From: Bradyrhizobium hereditatis
GTDB taxonomy: Bacteria > Pseudomonadota > Alphaproteobacteria > Rhizobiales > Xanthobacteraceae
Assembly (NCBI RefSeq): GCF_020329435.1
Contig: NZ_JAGKJK010000030.1
Span: forward strand, 1 to 43,595
Direction: 5' to 3'
Length of the DNA stretch: 43,595 nt
Shown: positions 17,136-25,899 of the stretch, piece by piece
Layout: every line of letters starts with the position of its first letter
How positions within the stretch are numbered: the stretch's first letter is position 1
Program-made: the position numbers and the translations under genes
The notes under the pieces: model-generated
The model's input: the letters and a program-made list of their open reading frames with translations, nothing else
Database searches by the model: none
What the model was told of the DNA's origin: nothing

Positions 17136-19364
17136 GTGACCCCTCCCGCCCGCGCCGCCGCATTGCGATCGACTGCACTGGCCACGAGCTTCGCGCTGGC
17201 GCTCGGACTGGCCGCATTCCCCTTGGAAGCTTGGGGCAAGACAAAAGTTCCGCTGCCGAAGCCTCGGCCGATCGCCCGCAACGTTATCCCGAAGTCCCCG
17301 GCACAAACTGCCGCGCCGGCTGCCCCTGCTTCGACGGCCGCCGTTCCCACACCGACGGCAGCACCGGCGCCGCCGGTGCTCGCGCCCGCCACACGCCAGC
17401 ATGCCGCGCTGCCGCCGCCGCGCAAGCAAGTGGCGCCGGCTGCTGTGGCCGCGACGACTTCGACATCGCAGGCCGACAAGGACGCGCTGGAAAACGTCAT
17501 TGAGCTCGTGCGCAAGCAGAAGGCTGGCGATGCAACGCAGGTGCAAGCATCGATCTCGGATCCGGTTGCCCGCAAGCTCGCGGAATGGCTGATCCTGCGC
17601 AGTGACAACAACAACGCCTCCGTTGAGCGTTACCGCGCGTTCATTTCAGGTAATCCGAGCTGGCCGTCACAGATTTTCATGCGTCGACGCATCGAGGCGG
17701 CCCTGTGGGACGACCGCCGCGACGACGCAACCGTGTGGTCGTGGTTCGAAAATCAATCCCCCATCTCGGCCAAGGGTAAGTTCGCGCTGGCCAAGGCGAT
17801 GCTTGCGCGCGGCGATCGCGCCAATGCCGAGCGATTGGTCCGTGAGGCCTGGCGTCACGACGGCATGTCGGAAGATACCGAGAGCGCGGCGCTCGACATG
17901 TTCGGCGCGCTGCTGACGGCAGGCGACCATAAGGCGCGGATGGAATCGCTGCTTTACAGCACTGAGCAAGAAGCCGGCGGCATGCGCGCTGCGAAGCGGC
18001 TGGGCTCAGGCCATGTGGCGCTCGCCAAAGCGCGGATCGCGGCCAACAAGAAGGCCTCAAACCTCAGATCCCTGCTTGAGGCGGTGCCACACGAATTGCA
18101 CGGCGAAACCGGCTATCTCTTCGCAAGGATTCAGCTGCTTCGCCGCGAAGAGAAGTTCAACGAGGCCGCACAGCTCATGCTGAGCGCGCCGAAAGATCCG
18201 AATCGCCTGCACAATCTCAACGAATGGTGGATCGAGCGGCGGCTCCTGGCGCGCAAGATGATTGATGTCGGCGAGTATCGCAACGCCTACCTCATCGCGC
18301 GGGATGCGGCGCTGCCGACGCGCGACATCTACAAGACCGAACAGGAATTTACCGCAGGCTGGATTGCGCTGCGCTTCCTGAAGGATCCGGCCCTCGCCGC
18401 CCAGCACTTCGCCCGCATCGGCGTCGGCAGCGCAAACCCGACCGCACTGGCACGCGCCGGCTATTGGCAAGGCCGCGCGGCGGAAGCTGCGGGCCGCGCG
18501 CAGGAAGCCCGTGCGGCTTACGGCCGGGCAGCCGAGCAATCGACCAGTTACTACGGCCAGCTCGCGCGCGCCAAGCTCGGCCTGCCGCAGCTCGAACTGA
18601 ACGGCGTGCCGCGGGGCCGCGGAGCCGAACGGCTGGAGATCGTCCGCGCCGTGCAGTTGCTCTATGAGCTCGATGAGCGCGAGCTCGCGATCCCGATTTT
18701 CGCCGACATGGGCGAGAACGGCGATCCCGATGCGGTGGCCGGCCTCGGTGAACTCACGGCACGCTACAACGATGCCCGCGGGATGCTGTTGCTCGGCAAG
18801 GCTGCGCTCAACCGCGGCCTGCCGTTCGAGCACTACGCCTATCCCGTCATCGGCATTCCGTCGTTCAAGCAGCTCGGCCCTGAGGTCGAGCGGAGCGTTA
18901 TCTATTCGATTGCGCGGCAGGAAAGCGCCTTCAATCCGGCCGTGGTCTCGCCGGCCCAGGCCTATGGGCTGATGCAGGTGACGCCGGAGGCCGGGCGCTA
19001 CGTCTGCAAGCGCGCGGGCGTCAGCTTCGACCTTCAGCGGATGAAGACCGACTCCGTCTACAATGCCATGCTTGGCGCGGCCGAGCTCGGCGGGCTGCTC
19101 GAGGACTACCGCGGCTCCTACATCCTGACCTTCGCCGGCTACAATGCAGGCCGCGGCAGCGTGAAGAAGTGGATCGAGCGTTACGGCGATCCGCGCGATC
19201 CCAAGGTCGACGCTGTCGATTGGGTCGAACTCATCCCGTTCTCCGAAACGCGCAACTACGTGCAGCGGATCATGGAGAACATGCAGGTCTATCGCGCGCG
19301 ATTCGGCGGCGGCACGAAGCTCCAGATCGAAGCCGACCTGCATCGTGGCTCGAGCATCGAATAG
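17136..19364 (+). CDS. Soluble lytic murein transglycosylase
   Basis: 742 residues, periplasmic. Cleaves the MurNAc-GlcNAc bond of peptidoglycan with 1,6-anhydro product. An N-terminal signal sequence (about 1-35) is followed by a Pro/Ala-rich linker, a long helical superhelix (U domain) and a C-terminal SLT domain. The catalytic Glu596 is in SIARQESAFNP, followed by AYGLMQVTPEAG and FAGYNAGRGSVKKW. I chose the GTG at 17136 because AGAGGA lies six bases upstream; a TTG at 17106 would add ten residues without such a site. Fits the Slt70 family in order of domains and length. Confidence 0.93.
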   Translation: MTPPARAAALRSTALATSFALALGLAAFPLEAWGKTKVPLPKPRPIARNVIPKSPAQTAAPAAPASTAAVPTPTAAPAPPVLAPATRQHAALPPPRKQVAPAAVAATTSTSQADKDALENVIELVRKQKAGDATQVQASISDPVARKLAEWLILRSDNNNASVERYRAFISGNPSWPSQIFMRRRIEAALWDDRRDDATVWSWFENQSPISAKGKFALAKAMLARGDRANAERLVREAWRHDGMSEDTESAALDMFGALLTAGDHKARMESLLYSTEQEAGGMRAAKRLGSGHVALAKARIAANKKASNLRSLLEAVPHELHGETGYLFARIQLLRREEKFNEAAQLMLSAPKDPNRLHNLNEWWIERRLLARKMIDVGEYRNAYLIARDAALPTRDIYKTEQEFTAGWIALRFLKDPALAAQHFARIGVGSANPTALARAGYWQGRAAEAAGRAQEARAAYGRAAEQSTSYYGQLARAKLGLPQLELNGVPRGRGAERLEIVRAVQLLYELDERELAIPIFADMGENGDPDAVAGLGELTARYNDARGMLLLGKAALNRGLPFEHYAYPVIGIPSFKQLGPEVERSVIYSIARQESAFNPAVVSPAQAYGLMQVTPEAGRYVCKRAGVSFDLQRMKTDSVYNAMLGAAELGGLLEDYRGSYILTFAGYNAGRGSVKKWIERYGDPRDPKVDAVDWVELIPFSETRNYVQRIMENMQVYRARFGGGTKLQIEADLHRGSSIE

Positions 19365-20012
19365 CGGCAGTACGGATCTACATAGCGCTGCCGCCGCGTC
19401 GCGGCCGGGCGACGCCACACCTCAACGGTTCCGCCGGCCCACCTCGGGATGCCCCTCGTCGCCTGATCACAATTATCGGGACTTATGCACAAGCAACAAA
19501 GCAACCGCTTCGAGGGCGTTAATTCACCCGGTTCCAAACGGTGTTGTACAAATAATCCGCGCTTGCGATCGGAACATTTTGCAAATCATTGTTTCTATTG
19601 ATGATTTCTGACCACGCCATCACGCACACATTATAGAGACACTCGACGCAGCATAGAGACACTATAGAGACACTCGACGCAGCATAGAGACACTCGACGC
19701 AGCTAATCGGGCGTCGCGGACGGCCGGGAACGCAAGACGGAGGCAATTCGGAACAATTATTAAGGCTGAAGCGGGCGCCTCACCGCCCCGCCGAGGCCCA
19801 ACAGGGACCAAACCGGCATTCCAGCCGGTCGGTGCCGACCACATGAGATCTCGGTACCACAAAAAGCCCGGAAGAAGCGCCCAAAAACGCGCGCCGCGGG
19901 ACGCGGGCCGCGTAGGAAATATGCGCGAAACGGCAGCGCCCTCAAATGGCCTCGGCGTAATCTGAATCTGCCGCTTGCGGCTGGCCCTCGCGTCAGGCAT
20001 ATCCGCGCTTAC
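19365..20012. other. Gene-poor stretch between slt and tRNA-Ser
   Basis: 648 bases without a supported gene. It holds a 20-bp tandem repeat (listed separately) and a GCGGCAG/CTGCCGC inverted repeat at 19364-19394 just after the slt stop. The base composition is lower in GC around 19480-19660 than in its surroundings. The open minus-strand frames here are best explained as chance; one of them runs through the tRNA. Confidence 0.6.
19633..19703. repeat. Short tandem repeat, 20-bp unit ATAGAGACACTCGACGCAGC
   Basis: Three complete 20-base units (19633-19652, 19664-19683, 19684-19703) are identical by eye. An 11-base partial unit (ATAGAGACACT, 19653-19663) sits between the first and second. There are no spacers, so this is not a CRISPR. 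It sits in AT-richer sequence about 310 bases before tRNA-Ser. Confidence 0.85.
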
Positions 20013-20106
20013 GGAGCTGTGGCCGAGTGGCTGAAGGCGGCGGTTTGCTAAACCGTTATAGGCTTGTAAAGGCCTATCGAGGGTTCGAATCCCTCCGGCT
20101 CCGCCA
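20013..20106 (+). tRNA. tRNA-Ser, anticodon GCU
   Basis: 94 bases including an encoded CCA (20104-20106). The acceptor arms GGAGCTG and CGGCTCC pair with one G.T. The anticodon loop TTTGCTAAA gives anticodon GCT, reading AGC/AGU. A long variable arm (TATAGGCTTGTAAAGGCCTA) and the GGTTCGAATCC T arm are typical of class II tRNA-Ser. Confidence 0.95.
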
Positions 20107-20166
20107 TCCCACATTACCCAGCCCCCAAAGACACCCAGCCCCAACACACCCAGCCCGAGACATCGG

Positions 20167-20508
20167 CAGCTCCCCGACGTCGACGATCTCGTCGGGGCTA
20201 CCGTCATTGAAAGCCTGGCCGATATTGTCACTGGCGTGTTCGATGACGATGTCGACGCCCTATTCGATCGCCCTGCTGGGCCTGCGCGAGCTGCTGCCGC
20301 TTGTCGACAAGACAACCTCGGTTACGTCGAGGATGTACTCGTGCCGCTGGCTTGGACGCGCGGCGCCGAAGACGTCTTCGACGAGGACGGCGAGGAAGCC
20401 CCTTGGATCGATTTCATCCCGAAAGAGCCTGTCAGGCATCCCTGGCGCCGCGTCGGACGTAACGATCCGTGTCCCTGCGGGAGCGGTAAGAAGGCCAAGA
20501 ATTGCTGA
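20167..20508 (+). pseudogene. Remnant of a SEC-C motif protein
   Basis: The open frame ends GRNDPCPCGSGKKAKNC, a complete SEC-C zinc-binding motif normally found at protein C-termini. Upstream, LPDVDDLVGATVIESLADIV and VEDVLVPLAWTRGAEDVFDE look like pieces of a helical protein, possibly of the DUF1186 type. The joining sequence is Ala/Arg-rich and the frame runs back into the tRNA without a proper start. A GTG at 20236 could start a 90-residue product. I read it as a truncated, internally deleted gene beside the tRNA. The family beyond SEC-C is a guess. Confidence 0.5.
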
Positions 20509-20554
20509 CTTGCCAACGGAGAGCCGCCGGCCTGACGCCGGCTGCTTTCGGCCT

Positions 20555-20821
20555 TTAATGCGCGGTCATCCACGCACGCGCCTCGCGCTGGGCGGTGGCG
20601 ATTTCGGCCTCCGACATCATCGCGGCGACCTCGCGGCGCATGGCGATCGCATCGGTGCGCCCCTTCAGCGCGGCGAGATTGAACCATTTGTGGGCCGCGA
20701 CCAGGTTCACCACGCCGGAACGGCCGCTCGCCCAGTAAAGGCCGCGCTCGAACAGCACGTCCGGGATCGCCGTCGCCTCCACCGGAATGGCCGTGTCGAG
20801 ATCAATCTGCCCCTGAAACAT
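20555..20821 (-). CDS. Small Sel1-like repeat protein
   Basis: 88 residues starting MFQGQIDLDTAIP. LFERGLYWASGRSGVVNLVAAHKWFNLAA resembles one Sel1/TPR-like helical pair (residues about 20-55), followed by a charged helix. GGGGAG lies about eight bases upstream of the ATG. Sel1-type repeats mediate protein contacts; no enzymatic motif is seen. It stands alone between the SEC-C remnant and an empty region. Confidence 0.75.
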   Translation of the reverse strand: MFQGQIDLDTAIPVEATAIPDVLFERGLYWASGRSGVVNLVAAHKWFNLAALKGRTDAIAMRREVAAMMSEAEIATAQREARAWMTAH

Positions 20822-21656
20822 CTTAGCTCCCCTTATTCTTGCCGCCCTCCCCCGAGCGCGGCCCCTGTCCACTGTTGAAACGCTGTCTTCCCCAACGCCG
20901 TCTTTCGGTCTGTTGTTGAGGCGATCATGGCCGATCAAATTTGAAGGGCAGTTTAAGGTTCGCGATGAACGGGGTGTAAACGCGCGCGTCGCGCAGCTTT
21001 CGGCTAAATCGCAGAAGTGCCTGCGGCGCAGGCAGAAGTCGCGATCGTGAAGTTTGGTTTACCCTGCGATTTCGCGGTTCGATAACCATTGCGGCAATGT
21101 CGGCATCATCATCGTTCCTCTCCGCAGCGGCACGATGCGGGGCGCGATGACAGGTTCTGGCGGATGACCCGATGGCGGGCAGCCTCCCGCGAGTTCATGG
21201 CGTCCCGCATCCGACCGACAGGCGATGACAGGCGTGGCGTAGAGGCGGAACCGAAGCAATCGGAGCCTGCGAACAATCGGTCAGAATGTGTGTGGGAGAG
21301 ATTTAGCGCCGGACGCCGGGTGCGTGGGCTATCGGAGCGCTCCGGCGAAGGCGGGCGTTCCGGGGACGAGTACGCCCCTGGGAACGAGGGCGTCGGCGAA
21401 CACGTCAGGACCAGATTTCGTGCCGGGCCTTGGCCCGGTGAAATTGCGGATAGTTAAGGATATCCGCACCGAACGAAGAAAACCTGTTTCTTCTGCCGGA
21501 CCGTTTTTGACGAAGCGAACTCCTTCGCAAAGTGGTCCAACCGTTGACCTGATGTCTCGCCGACACCCTCTTTCGTCGACAGAGCCTTCAGACGTTCATC
21601 CGGGGCTCGTGTGACGTGCCGGCATCAAGACGCCGGCAATTCTCAAAGAAGCGAAC
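20822..21656. other. Gene-poor region
   Basis: 835 bases in which I can support no gene. Open frames on both strands (for example 21089-21457 and 21288-21614, plus) are Arg/Pro/Gly-rich, lack ribosome binding sites and overlap each other. Several short GC palindromes occur, including CTGCGGCGCAG near 21024. It may be decayed coding sequence. Confidence 0.5.
21617..21638 (-). terminator. Hairpin downstream of the lysine-rich gene
   Basis: TGCCGGC and GCCGGCA pair across an eight-base loop, 18 bases past the stop of the lysine-rich gene. No T tract follows, so termination is only a possibility. Confidence 0.35.
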
Positions 21657-21749
21657 TTACTTCTTCTTCTTGGCGACCTTGCGGGTCTTCTTCGCAGTCT
21701 TCTTCACTGCGCTCTTCGCCTTCTTTGCCTTCTTAGCTTTCTTGGCCAT
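21657..21749 (-). CDS. 30-residue lysine-rich protein, histone H1-like tail
   Basis: MAKKAKKAKKAKSAVKKTAK and a further ten residues ending in KKKK, then TAA. About 60% of residues are Lys and most of the rest are Ala. GGAGG lies six bases upstream of the ATG, which makes it a convincing gene despite its size. The composition is that of bacterial histone-H1-like or nucleoid-binding tails, so DNA or RNA binding is likely by charge alone. A role is not known to me. It is followed by a hairpin and preceded by about 560 bases of non-coding sequence. Confidence 0.7.
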   Translation of the reverse strand: MAKKAKKAKKAKSAVKKTAKKTRKVAKKKK

Positions 21750-22315
21750 GTTGCCCTCCAATGTAGTGAGATGGCTTTAGTCTGCTGCGTGCATTCGGGA
21801 ATCGAGATGCACGACATCCCGAATACACCAACACATTCAAAAAAACAGCGTCCCGCTTAAGGAAGTGTTGACGCAGCAAGACGAGAGCGCGCGAAGCGAC
21901 GACGTCGGCGACTTCACAACATGCTCGCGCCTTGACGCAAAAAGTGGCGCAACAAGACGCGTCGGCGTTCGTCAATATTGCAGGAATCGCCTTTACTGCA
22001 GCGCTTTTTTGAATTCACGACGATGATGATCGATGCACGATCAGTGTCGTAGCGACTCAGTAATGCCGCGAAAAAGCCGTGTGCACGGACTCTGAGTCGC
22101 GAAGTTTGGCAACAAAAAAATTTTCATGGTCACGGCGCTGGAGTCTCGCCGAGGCGCGTCAAAACGAACTTTCCGGACGAATCGCGACCGCCGATTCGGA
22201 CGCACGCTTGCAGTCGCCATGGTGAAATTTTGGATCGCGATGGACGATCGATGTGCACACGCGCGCATCGATCTCGATGTCATCAGACGCTGCGAGCGTC
22301 CCGTTACGAGACGAT
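21750..22315. other. Non-coding region between gatB and the lysine-rich gene
   Basis: 566 bases. The minus-strand promoter of the lysine-rich gene should be here. Visible structure: a 9-bp inverted repeat GCGACTCAG/CTGAGTCGC (22052-22060 and 22092-22100), CGAATCG/CGATTCG (22178-22184 and 22192-22198), and GACGCT/AGCGTC (22286-22300) just after the gatB stop. The last could end gatB transcripts, though no T tract follows. An 80-residue minus-strand frame (22041-22283) has no good ribosome site and is not called. Confidence 0.5.
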
Positions 22316-23800
22316 TCAGATGCCGAGCTTCGCCTTCAAGAGCTCGTTCACGGCTTGTGGGTTGGCCTTGCCGCCGGACTGCTTCATCACCTGGCCGACA
22401 AACCAGCCGGCGAGCTGCGGCTTGGCCTTCGCCTGCGCGACCTTGTCCGGATTGGCGGCGATGATGTCGTCGACCACCTTCTCGATCGCGCCGAGATCGG
22501 TAACCTGCTTCATGCCGCGGCTTTCCACCAGCTCGCGCGGGTCGCCGCCTTCGGTCCAGACGATCTCGAACAGATCCTTGGCGATCTTGCCGGAGATCGT
22601 GCCCTCGCCGATCAGGCTGACGATCGCCGCAAGCTGCGCCGCCGACACCGGCGAGTCCGCAATTCCATGGCCCTCTTTGTTAAGGCGGCCGAACAGCTCG
22701 TTGATCACCCAGTTCGCCGCCATCTTGCCGTCGCGCTTCTTGTCGGAAAGCTTCGCCAGCACGGTTTCGTAGAAGTCGGCGCTCTCGCGCTCGGCGACCA
22801 GTACGCCGGCATCGTAAGGGGACAGGGCAAAGTCGGCGATGAAGCGCGCTTTCTTCTGGTCCGGCAGCTCCGGCAGATGCGCCCTGAGGTCGTCGACGTA
22901 GGCCTGGCTGAATTCCAGCGGCAGCAGGTCGGGATCGGGGAAATACCGGTAGTCGTGCGCCTCCTCCTTGAAGCGCATCGAGCGCGTCTCGCCCTTGTTG
23001 GGGTCGAACAGGCGCGTCTCCTGCTCGATCTGCCCGCCATCCTCGATGATCTCGATCTGGCGCCGTGCCTCGTACTCGATCGCCTGGCCGATGAAGTTGA
23101 TCGAGTTCATGTTCTTGATTTCGCAGCGGGTGCCGAGCGGACCACCCGGCTTGCGCACGGACACGTTGATGTCGGCGCGCAGGTTGCCCTTCTCCATGTC
23201 GCCGTCGCAGGTGCCGAGATAGCGCAGGATCGAGCGCAGCTTGGTCACATAGGCCTTGGCCTGCTCGGAATCGCGGATGTCCGGTTTCGAGACAATCTCC
23301 ATCAACGCCACGCCGCAGCGGTTGAGATCGACAAACGACATCGACGGCGACTGGTCGTGCAGCAACTTTGCCGCATCCTGCTCCAGATGCAGCCGCTCGA
23401 TGCCGATCGCGGCGGTCTTGCCGCCCTCGAGCTCGACGATGACCTCGCCCTCGCCGACGATCGGCGACTTGTACTGGCTGATCTGATAGCCCTGCGGCGA
23501 GTCCGGATAGAAGTAGTTCTTGCGGTCGAACACCGAACGCAGATTGATCTTTGCGTTGAGGCCAAGACCGGTCCGGACAGCCTGCCTGACGCATTCTTCG
23601 TTGATCACGGGCAGCATGCCCGGCATCGCGGCATCAACCAGCGAGACATGAGTGTTGGGCTCGCCGCCGAACGCGGTGGAGGCACCGGAGAACAGCTTTG
23701 ATTTCGAGGTGACTTGGGCGTGCACCTCCATCCCGATCACGACTTCCCAGTCGCCGGTCTGGCCCTTGATCAGTTTTCCCTGTCTGACTGACGCGTTCAT
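22316..23800 (-). CDS. gatB: Asp-tRNA(Asn)/Glu-tRNA(Gln) amidotransferase subunit B
   Basis: 494 residues. GatB binds the mischarged tRNA and phosphorylates its side chain before amidation. WEVVIGMEVHAQ opens the cradle domain, with DRKNYFYPDSPQGYQISQ and EEAHDYRYFPDPDLLPL as signatures. The C-terminal YqeY-like tail ends the protein. ATG 23800 overlaps the stop of the preceding small gene as ATGA. It is the last gene of the gatC-orf-gatA-orf-gatB operon. Confidence 0.96.
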   Translation of the reverse strand: MNASVRQGKLIKGQTGDWEVVIGMEVHAQVTSKSKLFSGASTAFGGEPNTHVSLVDAAMPGMLPVINEECVRQAVRTGLGLNAKINLRSVFDRKNYFYPDSPQGYQISQYKSPIVGEGEVIVELEGGKTAAIGIERLHLEQDAAKLLHDQSPSMSFVDLNRCGVALMEIVSKPDIRDSEQAKAYVTKLRSILRYLGTCDGDMEKGNLRADINVSVRKPGGPLGTRCEIKNMNSINFIGQAIEYEARRQIEIIEDGGQIEQETRLFDPNKGETRSMRFKEEAHDYRYFPDPDLLPLEFSQAYVDDLRAHLPELPDQKKARFIADFALSPYDAGVLVAERESADFYETVLAKLSDKKRDGKMAANWVINELFGRLNKEGHGIADSPVSAAQLAAIVSLIGEGTISGKIAKDLFEIVWTEGGDPRELVESRGMKQVTDLGAIEKVVDDIIAANPDKVAQAKAKPQLAGWFVGQVMKQSGGKANPQAVNELLKAKLGI

Positions 23801-24090
23801 GCTTTTCCACCCCCGAGCAGCGCGGACACGATCCGCTCCCATTCGGCTTCCAGAGAATCCTTCGCTACCGGCTGGCCTGCCTGCCTGTACCAGTAGCCGG
23901 CATTGCCGAGATCGCCCTCGACGCGATGCAGGTAGGCGTGCACCCAGGCGGCATCGGCACTGCTTTCATCCTGCACGATCTTGTGCGCCCGATCCCAGTC
24001 GCCCTTCGCCGCCCACCACAATGCAGCCAGCGGCGGCTCCAGGCCCGGTGCGGGCGCGGCATCCGTAAGGCTGGCGCGAAAATCTGCCAT
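23797..24090 (-). CDS. Uncharacterised 97-residue protein between gatA and gatB
   Basis: Begins MADFRASLTDAAPAPGLEPP. The core LAALWWAAKGDWDRAHKIVQ, then HAYLHRVEGDLGNAGYWYRQAG, is helical and Trp-rich, like a small TPR-like hairpin. ATGA overlap with gatB and a two-base gap after gatA make it part of the operon and probably co-translated. I recognise the sequence type as a widespread hypothetical family, but know no function. Length and codon structure support a real gene. Confidence 0.85.
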   Translation of the reverse strand: MADFRASLTDAAPAPGLEPPLAALWWAAKGDWDRAHKIVQDESSADAAWVHAYLHRVEGDLGNAGYWYRQAGQPVAKDSLEAEWERIVSALLGGGKA

Positions 24091-24092
24091 CG

Positions 24093-25568
24093 CTACCACC
24101 AGCGCGGCGGCGTGAAGCGGCCGGCCGCCTGCTCCAGGATCTCGCCGAGGGAGAACAGCGTCTCTTCGTCGAACGGGCGACCGATCAGTTGCAGACCAAG
24201 CGGCAGGCCCTGCGCGTCCTTGCCGGCAGGCACGGCGATGCCGGGCAGGCCCGCCATGTTCACCGTCACCGTGAAGATGTCGTTGAGATACATCTCGACC
24301 GGATCGGCGCCGCCCTTCTCGCCGACACCGAAGGCGGCCGACGGCGTCGCCGGCGTCAGGATCGCGTTGACACCTTTGGCGAAGCAGTCCTCAAAATCCT
24401 TCTTGATCAGCGTGCGGACTTTTTGCGCGCGCAGATAATAGGCGTCGTAATAGCCGGCTGACAGTACATAGGTGCCGATCATGACGCGGCGGCGCACTTC
24501 GTCGCCAAAGCCTTCGGCGCGGGTGTTCTCGTACAATTCGCCGATCGAGCGGCCGGGCACGCGCAGGCCGTAACGCACGCCGTCGTAGCGCGCGAGGTTG
24601 GACGAGGCTTCCGCCGGTGCCACGATGTAATAGGCCGGCAGCGCGTATTTGGTGTGCGGCAGCGACACCTCGACCAGCTCGGCGCCGGCGGCCTTCAGCC
24701 ACGCCGCGCCTTCGGTCCAGAGCTTTTCGATCTCCGCCGGCATGCCGTCGAGGCGGTACTCCTTGGGGATGCCGATCTTCATGCCCTTCACGGACTTGCC
24801 GATCGCGGCTTCGTAGTCGGGCACGCCGATATCGACTGACGTTGTGTCCTTTGGATCGTGGCCGGCCATCGAGCGCATCAGGATCGCGGAATCGCGCACC
24901 GAGCGCGCAATCGGACCCGCCTGGTCGAGGGAGGACGCGAATGCGACGATACCCCAGCGCGAGCAGCGGCCGTAGGTCGGCTTGACGCCGACGGTCGCAG
25001 TGAAGGCGGCGGGTTGGCGGATCGAGCCGCCGGTATCGGTCGCGGTCGCGCCCATGCAGAGTAATGCCGCCACGGCGGACGCCGATCCGCCGGACGAGCC
25101 ACCCGGCACCAGCGTGGTGTTGGAGCCTTCGCGCCGCCATGGATTGGCCACCGGGCCGAAGCACGAGGTCTCGTTCGACGAGCCCATCGCGAATTCATCG
25201 TTGTTGAGCTTGCCGAGCATCACCGCGCCGTCGCGCCAGAGCTGCGAGGTCACGGTGGATTCGTAAGGAGGAATGAAGTTGCCGAGGATCTTTGAGCACG
25301 CCGTGGTGCGCACATCCTTCGTCGCGAACAGATCCTTGATGCCGAGCGGGATGCCGGCGAGCGGTCCGCCTTCGCCCTTGGCAATCTTCGCATCCACCGC
25401 GCGCGCCATGGCCCGAGCCTTATCAGGCGTTTCCAGCACGAATGCATTGAGCGAGCGCGCCGCTTCCATCGCGGCGAGATGCGCATCCGTCAGTTCAAGC
25501 GAGGTGAAAGACTTGTTCGCGAGGCCAGCTCTAGCCTCCGCGATCGTCATCGATGTCAGGTCAGTCAT
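24093..25568 (-). CDS. gatA: Asp-tRNA(Asn)/Glu-tRNA(Gln) amidotransferase subunit A
   Basis: 491 residues, amidase-signature enzyme that releases ammonia from glutamine for GatB. The catalytic triad is Lys78 (PLGIKDLF), cis-Ser158 (PGGSSGGSAS) and nucleophile Ser182 (TDTGGSIRQPA). Asparagine and/or glutamine tRNA charging depends on this complex in bacteria lacking AsnRS or GlnRS. ATG 25568 overlaps the TGA of the 68-residue gene upstream as ATGA. Confidence 0.97.
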   Translation of the reverse strand: MTDLTSMTIAEARAGLANKSFTSLELTDAHLAAMEAARSLNAFVLETPDKARAMARAVDAKIAKGEGGPLAGIPLGIKDLFATKDVRTTACSKILGNFIPPYESTVTSQLWRDGAVMLGKLNNDEFAMGSSNETSCFGPVANPWRREGSNTTLVPGGSSGGSASAVAALLCMGATATDTGGSIRQPAAFTATVGVKPTYGRCSRWGIVAFASSLDQAGPIARSVRDSAILMRSMAGHDPKDTTSVDIGVPDYEAAIGKSVKGMKIGIPKEYRLDGMPAEIEKLWTEGAAWLKAAGAELVEVSLPHTKYALPAYYIVAPAEASSNLARYDGVRYGLRVPGRSIGELYENTRAEGFGDEVRRRVMIGTYVLSAGYYDAYYLRAQKVRTLIKKDFEDCFAKGVNAILTPATPSAAFGVGEKGGADPVEMYLNDIFTVTVNMAGLPGIAVPAGKDAQGLPLGLQLIGRPFDEETLFSLGEILEQAAGRFTPPRWW

Positions 25569-25771
25569 TTATTGATCGGGCTGCAAAAGAACGGAGAAAG
25601 CGTCTTGTCGTTGGCGGGATCGTTGGCGCGCGCCTTGTCGGCGGCCTCGAGCTGATCGAGCACGGCATCGACAGCCTTGTCGGGATCGGCGGCCTTGCCC
25701 TGCCGCTCCATCGCGTCGAGATAGTTCATGTAGGCCTGATAGGCCTTTTCATCGTCGCAGAGCAGACACAT
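25565..25771 (-). CDS. Uncharacterised 68-residue protein between gatC and gatA
   Basis: Starts MCLLCDDEKAYQAYMNYLDA with a CxxC pair at residues 2 and 5. A charged helix rich in Asp and Ala follows, with another Cys near the end (FFCSPINK). The CxxC followed by DDEKAYQAY could bind a metal, but only two close cysteines are present. It overlaps gatA by four bases and lies downstream of gatC after a tandem repeat. Function unknown. Confidence 0.8.
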   Translation of the reverse strand: MCLLCDDEKAYQAYMNYLDAMERQGKAADPDKAVDAVLDQLEAADKARANDPANDKTLSPFFCSPINK

Positions 25772-25782
25772 CCCGCTTCTCG

Positions 25783-25896
25783 TTTGTTTGATGCGTTTTC
25801 TTCACGCGAAGGGTACTCGCTTCGCTCGAAAACGCTTCTCTTTTGTTTGACGCGTTTTCTTCACGCGAACCGGTTCCCACTTCGCTTGAAAACGCT
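25783..25896. repeat. Tandem pair of about 55-bp repeats (GACGCGTTTTCTTCACGCG type)
   Basis: Units 25783-25836 and 25842-25896 both start TTTGTTTGAYGCGTTTTCTT and end CTYGAAAACGCT, with differences in the middle (GGGTACTCGCT versus CCGGTTCCCACT). Each unit has palindromic ends (AGCGTTTTC/GAAAACGCT). They separate gatC from the next gene of the operon and end three bases from the gatC stop. The family is common in Bradyrhizobium genomes. Confidence 0.8.
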
Positions 25897-25899
25897 ACG

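Noticed and set aside
16860..17614. Minus-strand frames of 228 and 174 residues opposite the start of the lytic transglycosylase gene
   Set aside because: Cys/Arg/Gly-rich antisense readings of the signal and linker region; the plus-strand gene is clear.
19633..19703. CRISPR-like repeats
   Set aside because: The 20-bp units are directly adjacent with no unique spacers, and no cas genes are present.
19662..20315. 217-residue minus-strand frame containing GIRTLDRPLQAYNGLANRR
   Set aside because: It is the antisense reading of tRNA-Ser, a well-known false protein in annotations.
21089..21614. Plus-strand frames of 122 and 108 residues
   Set aside because: They overlap each other, are Arg/Gly/Pro-rich without domains, and lack ribosome binding sites.
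22041..22283. 80-residue minus-strand frame after gatB
   Set aside because: No recognisable family and no ribosome site; the sequence shows inverted repeats instead.
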